Shown here piece by piece: positions 43,417-50,426 of a DNA stretch of 50,426 nt. Source of the stretch: Mucilaginibacter rubeus (GTDB lineage: Bacteria; Bacteroidota; Bacteroidia; Sphingobacteriales; Sphingobacteriaceae); contig NZ_BMKD01000015.1 in the NCBI RefSeq assembly GCF_014643835.1, positions 1-50,426 of the forward strand, written 5' to 3'. The notes beneath the pieces are model-generated. The model was not told the DNA's origin. It saw only the letters and a program-made list of their open reading frames with translations, and searched no databases. Every line of letters begins with the position of its first letter. Position 1 is the stretch's first letter. The position numbers were made by a program, and so were the translations under genes.

Positions 43417-46113
43417 ATGAGTATTGCTAAAACATATATCCCAAAGGAAACCGAAGAAAAATGGTACAGTTACTGGTTGCAGCACGGCTTTTTTAAGTCG
43501 GTGCCTGATGAGCGTGAGCCTTATACCATAGTCATTCCGCCGCCAAACGTTACCGGGGTTTTACACATGGGCCACATGCTTAACAATACCATACAGGATG
43601 TGCTGGTTCGCCGCGCCCGGATGAAAGGCAAAAATGCCTGCTGGGTTCCCGGTACCGACCACGCCAGTATTGCTACCGAGGCCAAAGTTGTCGCTATGCT
43701 TAAAGAGCGCGGCATCAGCAAAAAAGACCTTACCCGCGAAGAGTTTTTAACTTACGCCTGGGAGTGGAAGGAAAAATACGGCGGCATTATCCTGGAGCAG
43801 CTTAAAAAATTAGGTGCCTCCTGCGATTGGGACCGTACCAAATTTACCATGGACGAGAGCCTATCGGAAGCGGTTATTGATACGTTTATCCACCTGTATA
43901 AAAAAGGTTTGATCTATCGCGGTATCCGCATGATCAACTGGGATCCGCAGGGCAAAACCGCGGTGAGTGATGAGGAAGTAATCCGTAAAGAGGTTAATCA
44001 GAAGCTTTATTATATCCGCTATTTTGTGCAGTCCGAAAGTCCAGAAGTCGGAAAGTCGGAAAGTGGTGAAGCTTCTTCGGACTTCCGGACTTCCGGACTT
44101 CCGGACTCTCCTGGCTTCCTAACCATCGCTACCACCCGCCCGGAAACCATTATGGCCGATGCGGCTATCTGTATCAATCCTAATGACGAGCGTTACCTGC
44201 ACCTGCACGGTAAAAAGGTTTACATCCCGCTTATTAACCGCGAGATCCCGGTGATACTGGATGATTACGTAACTATGGATTTTGGTACCGGCTGTTTGAA
44301 GGTTACCCCGGCACACGATTTAAATGACTACGAACTGGGCCAGCGTCATAACCTGCCAGTTATTGATATCCTGAATGACGATGGCACGCTGAACGAGAAA
44401 GCGCAGATACTGGTTGGTGAAGACCGTTTTGCCGCCCGTAAAAAAATAGCTGTGCTGCTGGAAGAAGCCGGCGTACTGGAAAAAGTTGAAGAATATAAAT
44501 CGCAGGTTGGTTTCAGTGAACGTACCAACGCGGTTATTGAGCCAAAACTATCCATGCAATGGTTTTGCAAAATGGGCGAAATGGCCAAACCTGCTTTGGA
44601 TTACGTACTGAACGGAGAGATCAAATTGATCCCCGAAAAGTTTGTAAACACCTACCGCCACTGGATGGAGAATGTAAGGGACTGGAACATCAGCCGCCAA
44701 TTGTGGTGGGGACAACAGATTCCGGCATGGTATTTACCTACAGGCGAGTTTGTAATTGCCAAAAACGCCGAAGAGGCGCTGAAAGAAGCACAGCTTAAAA
44801 ATCCGGAATATACCGCTGCCAACCTTACCCAGGACGAAGACGTAGTTGATACCTGGTTTTCATCATGGTTGTGGCCTATCTCGGTATTTGATGGTTTTAA
44901 AGATCCTGATAATGCCGATATTAATTATTATTACCCAACCAATGATTTGGTTACCGCGCCCGAAATTTTATTTTTCTGGGTAGCCAGGATGATCATGGCC
45001 GGTCATGAGTTCAGAGGCGAAGTACCATTCAGAAACGTATACCTTACCGGTATAGTAAGGGATAAGCAGGGTCGTAAAATGTCAAAGCAATTGGGCAACT
45101 CTCCCGACCCGCTTGACCTGATAGCTCAATATGGTGCAGATGGCGTGCGCGTAGGTATGCTGTTATGCTCGCCTGCAGGTAACGATTTGATGTTTGACGA
45201 AAGCTACTGTAAACAAGGCAGCGGCTTTGCCAACAAAATATGGAACGCCTTTAAACTGGTAAAAGGCTGGGAGGTTGATGAAAGCCTTTCCAACCCTAAC
45301 GGCGTAGCCATTGAATGGTTTGCCAACAGGTTTAACCAGGCGCTAACCGAAATTGAAGCTAACTTTGCCCAATATCGTTTATCAGAGGCCTTAATGGATA
45401 CCTATAAACTGGTATGGGACGATTTTTGCGCATGGTACCTGGAGATGATCAAACCGGCTTATCAGCATCCTATTGATAAGGCTACTTATGCAGCTACTAT
45501 TCAATTCTTTGAAAATATTTTGAAGGTATTGCACCCTTTTATGCCGTTCCTTACCGAAGAATTATGGCATGATGAACTGTTTGGCGAACGTTCTGAAACT
45601 GACTGCTGTATTGTAGCGCAATTGCCCGCTATTGGGGAAATTAATTCACGTCTATTAAATGAAACAGAGCTTGTTAAAGATGTGGTAACCAACATCAGAA
45701 ACACCCGCAAAACAAAACAAATTTCTGACAAAGAGCCGCTTGAGTTATTTGTTAAATCAAATTCAGGGATCAATTACGGCCAGTTCGAAGCTATCATTAC
45801 AAGGCTTGCCAACATCAGCAAATTTGAATCAGTAGCCGATAAAATTGAAGGGGCTATTAATTTCTTGGCCTCAACAGATGAGTTTTATATTCCTTTCAGC
45901 GAAGAAATTGACCCGGTTGCCGAATGTGTGAAACTGAAAAAAGAGCAGGAATACCTGTTAGGTTTCCTGAAATCGGTTAATGCAAAATTGGGTAACGAAC
46001 GGTTTATGGCTAATGCAAAACCCGAGATTATTGAGGTGGAGCAAAAGAAAAAGGCCGATGCCGAAGCTAAATTAACCATCATTGAAGAAAACTTAGCTGC
46101 TTTGGCTTGCTAA
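43417..46113 (+). CDS. valS: Valyl-tRNA synthetase
   Basis: Class Ia aminoacyl-tRNA synthetase of 898 residues charging tRNA-Val. The HIGH motif appears as GVLHMGHMLN (about residue 50), KMSKS as KMSKQLGNSPDP, and the CP1 editing domain has TTRPETIMADAA and GTGCLKVTPAHDLNDYE. The anticodon-binding helices and a C-terminal coiled coil are present. I take ATG at 43417. The open frame extends 71 codons upstream but only through the nested palindrome, and the promoter lies just before 43417. Odd: about residues 205-231 are encoded by a repeat hairpin (44030-44108), lengthening a loop before FLTIATTRPET. Confidence 0.95.
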   Translation: MSIAKTYIPKETEEKWYSYWLQHGFFKSVPDEREPYTIVIPPPNVTGVLHMGHMLNNTIQDVLVRRARMKGKNACWVPGTDHASIATEAKVVAMLKERGISKKDLTREEFLTYAWEWKEKYGGIILEQLKKLGASCDWDRTKFTMDESLSEAVIDTFIHLYKKGLIYRGIRMINWDPQGKTAVSDEEVIRKEVNQKLYYIRYFVQSESPEVGKSESGEASSDFRTSGLPDSPGFLTIATTRPETIMADAAICINPNDERYLHLHGKKVYIPLINREIPVILDDYVTMDFGTGCLKVTPAHDLNDYELGQRHNLPVIDILNDDGTLNEKAQILVGEDRFAARKKIAVLLEEAGVLEKVEEYKSQVGFSERTNAVIEPKLSMQWFCKMGEMAKPALDYVLNGEIKLIPEKFVNTYRHWMENVRDWNISRQLWWGQQIPAWYLPTGEFVIAKNAEEALKEAQLKNPEYTAANLTQDEDVVDTWFSSWLWPISVFDGFKDPDNADINYYYPTNDLVTAPEILFFWVARMIMAGHEFRGEVPFRNVYLTGIVRDKQGRKMSKQLGNSPDPLDLIAQYGADGVRVGMLLCSPAGNDLMFDESYCKQGSGFANKIWNAFKLVKGWEVDESLSNPNGVAIEWFANRFNQALTEIEANFAQYRLSEALMDTYKLVWDDFCAWYLEMIKPAYQHPIDKATYAATIQFFENILKVLHPFMPFLTEELWHDELFGERSETDCCIVAQLPAIGEINSRLLNETELVKDVVTNIRNTRKTKQISDKEPLELFVKSNSGINYGQFEAIITRLANISKFESVADKIEGAINFLASTDEFYIPFSEEIDPVAECVKLKKEQEYLLGFLKSVNAKLGNERFMANAKPEIIEVEQKKKADAEAKLTIIEENLAALAC
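44030..44108. repeat. Octamer-repeat hairpin inside the valS coding sequence
   Basis: The left arm contains degenerate units of GGAAGTCC (AGTCC, GAAAGTCC, AGAAGTCG, GAAAGTCG). The right arm has exact tandem GGACTTCC units (ending near 44106). Together they form an imperfect hairpin with a short GTGAAGCTTCTTC turn. It is in frame, translated as a Ser/Glu/Gly-rich loop in ValRS. Confidence 0.88.
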
Positions 46114-46143
46114 TTGCAGAACTTACCGGCTTTGCGTAACAAG

Positions 46144-46177
46144 CTACCGTACAGTATTTTGATTGCTGTACGGTGGC
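46144..46177. terminator. Inverted repeat after valS
   Basis: ACCGTACAG and CTGTACGGT form a 9-bp stem around a 12-nt loop in the 99-bp gap between valS and the kinase gene. There is no T-tract, so termination is uncertain. Confidence 0.45.
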
Positions 46178-46212
46178 CTGTTCAATTGCAGGGCCAATGT
46201 TAAGTTCTGAAT

Positions 46213-48024
46213 ATGAGTAATAAAGTAAGTTTTTTTAACTTATCAATTTATAAGATTTTGTCGAAGGAGCAATCGTTCCTTGACCAGGCCCGGATTCGTT
46301 TATTGTATTATGGGTTCTTCCTTATTTTTGTTGCCCTTGGGGCACTTTACCTGAACGTTTATTTCCAAAACCAAAAAATGCTTGCTGATACCGCCCTGTT
46401 TTTGATGGGAGCGGTAGTGGTGTTATTTAAGTATTTAACCTGGCGGCCCGACTGGCGCAGCGCAGCACATGCCCTGCTTATTGTGGGTACACTTGTTAAT
46501 ACCAGCCTGGTTTATGCCTCTATGCAAACGGTAAATATCATTACCGTGCAGGTTATTATAATCGTGATCGTATTCAGCTATTATATGCTCGGCCAGCAAT
46601 GGGGGCTCATGTACTCATTGCTTAATACAGTACCGGTTTTGGTATTTATGATCATTGAATACAACAGCGGGTACATTATTAGTATAAAGCCTAACAAAGT
46701 TGATCAGTCTACCATTATCATCAGCCTGTTTGCCAATTTTATATTGCTTATTTTTATCCATAGCCATTTTTATACTGCTTTCTTAAAAAACATCAGGCAC
46801 CTTAAAGATAGCAGCAGGGAGCAGGCCCAGCTTTACAATAAGATGGAAACAGCTATTGAAAAGGCAGAGAAATCAGCCCAGGCCAAATCAGAGTTCCTGT
46901 CAACCATGTCGCATGAAATCCGTACGCCGTTAAACGCGGTGATCGGGATGAGTAATTTGCTGATGATGAGCAATCCGCGGCCCGACCAGCGGGAGAACAT
47001 CGAAATCCTTAAATTTTCGGCCAATAACCTGTTAGCCATTGTTAATGACGTGCTTGATTTTAGCAAAATTGAATCGGGGAAGGTAGTATTTGAAAATATC
47101 CGCTTCAACCTTGTTGAGCTGATGAACAATATTTGCGGCGGGCAGATACTGAAGGCCGAAGAGAAAGGCTTGCTTTTTAAGCTTGATGTTGACAGCTCAT
47201 TGAGGGATAAGGTGCTTTTTGGCGATCCTACCCGCATAACCCAGATCATTTTTAACCTGGTTAGTAATGCTATAAAATTTACACCGCAGGGAAACATATG
47301 GGTAAGGGTTACTTGTGTGGAAGACCGGCATAATACCGTTACCGTTAACTTTTCGGTAAGGGACACCGGCATCGGTATCGAAAAAGAAAACCTTGAAAGT
47401 ATATTTGAACCATTTACGCAGGAATCATTAGCTACTACCCGCGAGTATGGCGGCACAGGGCTTGGCCTGGCCATAGTTAAGCGTTTGCTTGAGCTGCAGG
47501 AAGTGCAAATGACCGTTAACAGTACAATGGGGCGCGGATCAGAGTTTTCATTCCATATGGAATTTCCTGTATCTACAGAAGCATTGCCTGTTGCAGTAAC
47601 CACTGCTCCCGAAGCTAAACAATTTTCAGAAAACCCGCTGGCCTGTTTACGTGTACTTATTGCCGAAGATAATATGGTTAATGTGATGCTGATGAAGAAG
47701 CTGCTGAGCAAGTGGAGCATTAACCCAACCATTGCCGAAAACGGGGAACGGGCAGTTGAGTTTATGCAGTACGGCAATTTTGATATTATATTAATGGACC
47801 TCCAGATGCCGGTGATGAACGGCTTTGACGCAGCTAAAGAGATCCGTAAAATGGCCGATCCTAAAAAATCAGGCATACCGATCATCGCGCTTACAGCTTC
47901 CGCACTTTTTGATATCAAAGAACAGGTATACGAAGCCGGCATGAATGATTATGTATCCAAGCCATTTAAACCGGATGAACTGCTGGAGAAGCTTAATAAT
48001 TATACATTGAACAGGGTGGGGTGA
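46213..48024 (+). CDS. Hybrid sensor histidine kinase with receiver domain
   Basis: Membrane-bound hybrid kinase of 603 residues. The N-terminal part (about 30-200) has about five to six membrane helices with very short loops, so it senses within or at the membrane. The HisKA helix carries His234 in STMSHEIRTPLNAVIGMSNLL. The HATPase domain (about 345-460) shows IFNLVSNAIKFTP, DTGIGI and GGTGLGLAIVKRL. A C-terminal receiver domain (about 480-600) carries Asp529 in LMDLQMPVMNG and the conserved Lys in VSKPFKP. No separate output regulator or Hpt gene is adjacent, so the phosphorelay partner is elsewhere. Confidence 0.92.
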   Translation: MSNKVSFFNLSIYKILSKEQSFLDQARIRLLYYGFFLIFVALGALYLNVYFQNQKMLADTALFLMGAVVVLFKYLTWRPDWRSAAHALLIVGTLVNTSLVYASMQTVNIITVQVIIIVIVFSYYMLGQQWGLMYSLLNTVPVLVFMIIEYNSGYIISIKPNKVDQSTIIISLFANFILLIFIHSHFYTAFLKNIRHLKDSSREQAQLYNKMETAIEKAEKSAQAKSEFLSTMSHEIRTPLNAVIGMSNLLMMSNPRPDQRENIEILKFSANNLLAIVNDVLDFSKIESGKVVFENIRFNLVELMNNICGGQILKAEEKGLLFKLDVDSSLRDKVLFGDPTRITQIIFNLVSNAIKFTPQGNIWVRVTCVEDRHNTVTVNFSVRDTGIGIEKENLESIFEPFTQESLATTREYGGTGLGLAIVKRLLELQEVQMTVNSTMGRGSEFSFHMEFPVSTEALPVAVTTAPEAKQFSENPLACLRVLIAEDNMVNVMLMKKLLSKWSINPTIAENGERAVEFMQYGNFDIILMDLQMPVMNGFDAAKEIRKMADPKKSGIPIIALTASALFDIKEQVYEAGMNDYVSKPFKPDELLEKLNNYTLNRVG

Positions 48025-48025
48025 G

Positions 48026-48058
48026 CCCCACCCAAACCCTCCCCGGAAGGGAGGGCTA
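48026..48058. repeat. Short CCCTCCC/GGGAGGG REP hairpin
   Basis: ACCCTCCCCGGAAGGGAGGG forms a small hairpin just after the hybrid kinase stop. It belongs to the same family as 3160-3280 and could serve as the transcript end. Confidence 0.55.
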
Positions 48059-48059
48059 T

Positions 48060-48239
48060 GCCATTGTTGGTGTTGTCACCAACAATTCCTAATGCTCTTT
48101 TACGCCATTGTTGGTGTTGTCACCAACAATTCCCAATCCTCTTTTAATCACGTTATTTCATATGACCAGTTAAGCTCCCGGTTGCTTATTTAATGCTATA
48201 ACTGCGTGGAGTAGAGTTGTTGGTGACAACACCAACAAC
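48060..48239. repeat. Three copies of the TTGTTGGTG/CACCAACAA hairpin
   Basis: A perfect 9-bp stem with TTGT loop occurs at 48065-48086 and 48109-48130 as part of a 44-bp tandem repeat (units from 48060 and 48104). A third copy in inverted orientation is at 48217-48239. The array fills the gap between the converging kinase and GH2 genes. The third, inverted copy can also pair with either of the first two. Confidence 0.88.
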
Positions 48240-48260
48240 GGCCAGCGCTCACCTAATGGC

Positions 48261-50072
48261 CTATTTATTCAACTTATCCCCCTCCTTAATCACCGCCTGG
48301 TTTATTTCCCTTACTCTTTCGATCTCCATTTTTTCAACGGCCCTGTCGTAGGTTAAAACGCCGTTTACTTCGTGTTCAACGTCGGTGGTTTGGGTATATA
48401 TGGCAACGCTTAGTCCTTTATATTTCATTAATTGCTCTACCTCATCCAGCAAAAAAACATAACGATCGGTAAGCCTGGCTTTGGTTGGTTCGTAGTCATA
48501 AGCATCGTTTTGTACCGGCCACATATGGCCACGCACAAAGAGGCCAACACCGCCAAATTCGCCCAGTGAGGCAGCCCGGCGGCTATCAGGAACAGAAGCA
48601 CCATACGGGCCAATATAAATATGTGTGTCCACGTAATCGCCATTGCCCGGATCGCCGTAAGGTTTTTGATAGCTGGGATTATTGTTAAAGCCCGAATTGC
48701 CGTTAACTAATCGCGAGGGGTCATATTGTTTAACCCAATTGGTTATGTTTTTTACATCAAATGCGCCCCAGTTTTCATTGAAAGGCACCCATGTAATAAT
48801 GGAAGGCGAGTTATAATGATCGTCGATTATAGCTTTTAACTCCTGCCTATAAACGCGCCTGTTCTTAGTAGTATCTTCATTCTGATACCATATAGCGGGC
48901 ATATCCTGCCAAACCAATAAGCCCATTTTATCGGCCCAATAATAAAAACGCTGGGGCTCGGTTTTCATGTGCTTACGGATGAGGTTGTAGCCCGCTTTTT
49001 TGGTGTATTCTATATCAAATTTAAGTGCTTCTTCCGTAGGTGCGGTTAAAACCCCGTCGGGCCAGTACCCCTGGTCAAGCAGGCCAAGCTGCATGATGAA
49101 TTTACCGTTAATAAGCGGACGGATCATGCCGTTAAGCTTGCCCAATTTAATATCACGCATGCCGAAATAACTTTTAACCTCGTCGGCTTCGCTACCATCA
49201 GTATTGTATAGGGTAAGCTTCAGATCATACAAAAACGGAAAATTTGGTGTCCATAAAACCGGGTTATCTATTGGCAGATAGAAATATGATCCGGCGGCCG
49301 CATTAACCTGCGACACCTCTTTGCCGTTGTTTAAGGCAACTGCTTTGATCTTGCCCGCGCCTGCAGCGTTAACAAATACTTTTAAGCGTTTACCTTCCGG
49401 ATCAGGCAGGAGCCGGATATTTTTGATATAGGAGCTGTTGACAGGCTCCAGCCAAACGGTTTGCCATATACCCGACGAAAAGGTATAATCGCCACGAGGG
49501 CCGTTCTTGCCCGATGGTGTTTTACCGTCATTGGGGTCATGAGCAGCAACAATAAGGGTATTGCTGCCTTTTTTAAGATATGAGGTAATGTCAAAGCCGA
49601 AAGAATCGTACCCGCCCGAGTGCGAACCTACTTTTTTACCATTCACAAAAATAGTGGCATCATGATCAACTGCTCCGAAATGAATAATGACGTGTTTGTT
49701 TTGCCATTTTTCGGGTACTTCAAAACTTCGGCGGTACCACATATTAATCTCCTGTTTACGCTGCACGCCGGACAATACCGATTCAGGGCAATAAGGCACC
49801 AGTATTTTATCCGACTTGTCATTAAAAGATACGGGCGTTTGAGGGTTCAGGGCATTAGGCGCGTTTTTACCACCCTGGTAATCCCATTTACCATTTAAGC
49901 ACAACCAGTCATTACGCTGTAGCTGGGGACGGGGATATTCCGATAAAGGTATTTCGGCCTGCATGGCAGTGTTTGTCCATTGAGTTGGCAGTTTGGCTTC
50001 CTGGGCAAAGGCGGCGCATCCGTATAATACAGCGGCCAAAAACAGGGCTTTTGCTTTGAGATAGGCGTTCAT
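48261..50072 (-). CDS. Exported glycoside hydrolase family 2 enzyme
   Basis: A 603-residue GH2-type glycosidase (beta-galactosidase/glucuronidase/mannosidase family). The N-terminal signal contains LYGC, a canonical lipobox, followed by AFAQE, so lipid anchoring and plain export are both possible. The jelly-roll sugar-binding domain (about 50-215), an Ig-like domain (about 215-320) and a TIM barrel (about 325-595) are present. The acid/base is in [11 protein letters not shown] and the likely nucleophile in LGEFGG. The barrel is compact and the protein is shorter than LacZ. Specificity cannot be read. There are no SusCD neighbours, so it is not in a polysaccharide utilisation locus here. Confidence 0.9.
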   Translation of the reverse strand: MNAYLKAKALFLAAVLYGCAAFAQEAKLPTQWTNTAMQAEIPLSEYPRPQLQRNDWLCLNGKWDYQGGKNAPNALNPQTPVSFNDKSDKILVPYCPESVLSGVQRKQEINMWYRRSFEVPEKWQNKHVIIHFGAVDHDATIFVNGKKVGSHSGGYDSFGFDITSYLKKGSNTLIVAAHDPNDGKTPSGKNGPRGDYTFSSGIWQTVWLEPVNSSYIKNIRLLPDPEGKRLKVFVNAAGAGKIKAVALNNGKEVSQVNAAAGSYFYLPIDNPVLWTPNFPFLYDLKLTLYNTDGSEADEVKSYFGMRDIKLGKLNGMIRPLINGKFIMQLGLLDQGYWPDGVLTAPTEEALKFDIEYTKKAGYNLIRKHMKTEPQRFYYWADKMGLLVWQDMPAIWYQNEDTTKNRRVYRQELKAIIDDHYNSPSIITWVPFNENWGAFDVKNITNWVKQYDPSRLVNGNSGFNNNPSYQKPYGDPGNGDYVDTHIYIGPYGASVPDSRRAASLGEFGGVGLFVRGHMWPVQNDAYDYEPTKARLTDRYVFLLDEVEQLMKYKGLSVAIYTQTTDVEHEVNGVLTYDRAVEKMEIERVREINQAVIKEGDKLNK

Positions 50073-50160
50073 AAGGTAATGTTACAATTGATGAGGTTAT
50101 GAAGGCCAAAATAGGGAATTGATAACTGTTATCATAACATTTTATTGGGAAATAGGATGT

Positions 50161-50240
50161 TGTCTGAACCCGAATTTATTGAATTTAGGGAACGAGCAGA
50201 AAATGCGATACACATTCCATGAATTCTTCAAATTCGTTTC
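50161..50240. repeat. TGTCTGAAC element, copy C, right end missing
   Basis: It keeps the left end TGTCTGAACCCGAATTT and the core up to AAATTCGTTT, but the expected AATTCG...GTTCAGACA end is replaced by CCCCCATGGCGCAAGTG. This suggests truncation by the sequence that leads into the insertion sequence. Confidence 0.75.
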
Positions 50241-50246
50241 CCCCAT

Positions 50247-50340
50247 GGCGCAAGTGTTGTGCGGCTGTTAGAAGGGCGGATCACTTGTGACTATAAAAAT
50301 TGTCTTGTCCTGAAATAGGTTTACACATCAGTAAACAAAA
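50247..50340 (+). mobile_element. Left end of an insertion sequence
   Basis: GCGCAAGTG...CACTTGTG (50249-50290) is followed by TTGTCCTGAAATAGGTTTAC and an AT-rich leader to the transposase ATG. The blocks GGCGCAAGTGTTG, CACTTGTG and CTTGTCCTGA recur at 26292-26375. The exact terminal inverted repeat cannot be fixed because the other end is outside the window. Confidence 0.45.
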
Positions 50341-50426
50341 ATGGAAAGATATTCAAAAGTGTATGGGGGTAAATGGCAGAGCCAGTACAGTGAGGAGTTT
50401 AAGCGAAAAATTTGCCAGGAATATTT
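50341..50426 (+). CDS. Transposase N-terminus, cut by window edge
   Basis: An open frame of 28 codons from ATG at 50341 to the window end. The peptide (MERYSKVYGGKWQSQYSEEF then KRKICQEY) has the SEEFKRK-type start of helix-turn-helix transposase subunits (IS3 OrfA-like) common in Bacteroidota. Only the N-terminus is visible, so family and integrity are not certain. Its position right after a truncated repeat fits an insertion. Confidence 0.6.
   Translation, partial: MERYSKVYGGKWQSQYSEEFKRKICQEY

Noticed and set aside
46833-47942. A 369-codon ORF antisense to the hybrid kinase
   Set aside because: It mirrors a well-conserved kinase frame; its long open state is a side effect of the codon use of the sense gene.
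48060-48239. CRISPR array
   Set aside because: Only two tandem units plus one inverted copy, with similar rather than unique spacers and no cas genes.

Overview
The window looks like a chromosomal segment of a Bacteroidota bacterium of the family Sphingobacteriaceae, most like Mucilaginibacter or Pedobacter. This is inferred from gene content and style, not from a marker gene. Many genes are preceded by the Bacteroidota sigma-70 -7 element TAnnTTTG rather than by Shine-Dalgarno sequences. The proteins are of typical Bacteroidota types: DUF4294, bacillithiol deacetylase BshB1, a fused rhamnulose-1-P aldolase/dehydrogenase, and an ECF sigma factor next to an anti-sigma protein carrying an outer-membrane barrel. 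Intergenic regions are packed with short palindromic repeats. I see no rRNA, tRNA, CRISPR array or prophage. The only mobile-element gene is a transposase start cut by the right edge.

Layout. 0.1-6.6 kb: a candidate structured RNA, then a minus-strand L-rhamnose operon (transporter, aldolase/dehydrogenase, isomerase, kinase, in transcription order) broken by repeat-filled gaps. 6.8-9.0 kb: a gluconokinase-like FGGY kinase and a membrane protein with sphingomyelin-synthase-like motifs. 9.1-11.0 kb: a compact metal-responsive unit made of a 19-bp palindromic operator, a MerC-domain protein, an overlapping 50-residue His-rich exported peptide, a Zur-like Fur regulator and a murein amidase. 11-18.6 kb: class IV aminotransferase, RluD-type pseudouridine synthase, D-cysteine desulfhydrase/ACC deaminase-like enzyme, PAS-GAF histidine kinase, lysine 6-aminotransferase and an unknown charged protein. 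18.7-26.3 kb: bshB1, glutathione peroxidase, DUF4294, bifunctional RelA/SpoT enzyme, Fur, purA, pabB. 26.5-32.3 kb: M1 peptidase, fmt with a duplicated 3' tail, a NamZ/DUF1343 muramidase and a LolC/E permease. 32.3-35.1 kb: ECF sigma factor, dual-membrane anti-sigma candidate and an outer-membrane barrel. 35.3-42.7 kb: lipoprotein, MazG, barrel protein, MnmD, CstB-like persulfide dioxygenase, DUF1569, M13 peptidase. 42.7-50.4 kb: a 454-bp nested palindrome, valS carrying a repeat inside its coding sequence, a hybrid histidine kinase, a GH2 glycosidase and an IS edge.

How the parts work together. Rhamnose would enter through RhaT, be isomerised and phosphorylated, then be cleaved to DHAP and lactaldehyde, which is oxidised by the fused dehydrogenase. 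BshB1, a thiol peroxidase and a CstB-like enzyme point to bacillithiol-based thiol and persulfide chemistry, although they are not in one operon. The Zur-like unit probably answers zinc limitation. The sigma/anti-sigma/barrel unit probably reports envelope state directly to transcription.

The strongest unusual signals are structural. They are the triple-shell nested palindrome before valS, the repeat translated inside ValRS, and the second fmt tail that differs from the real one only at synonymous positions. Repeats also supply the start or stop codons of several genes. Of the protein systems, the one-polypeptide trans-envelope anti-sigma unit and the metal-responsive unit with its hidden small peptide deserve most attention.
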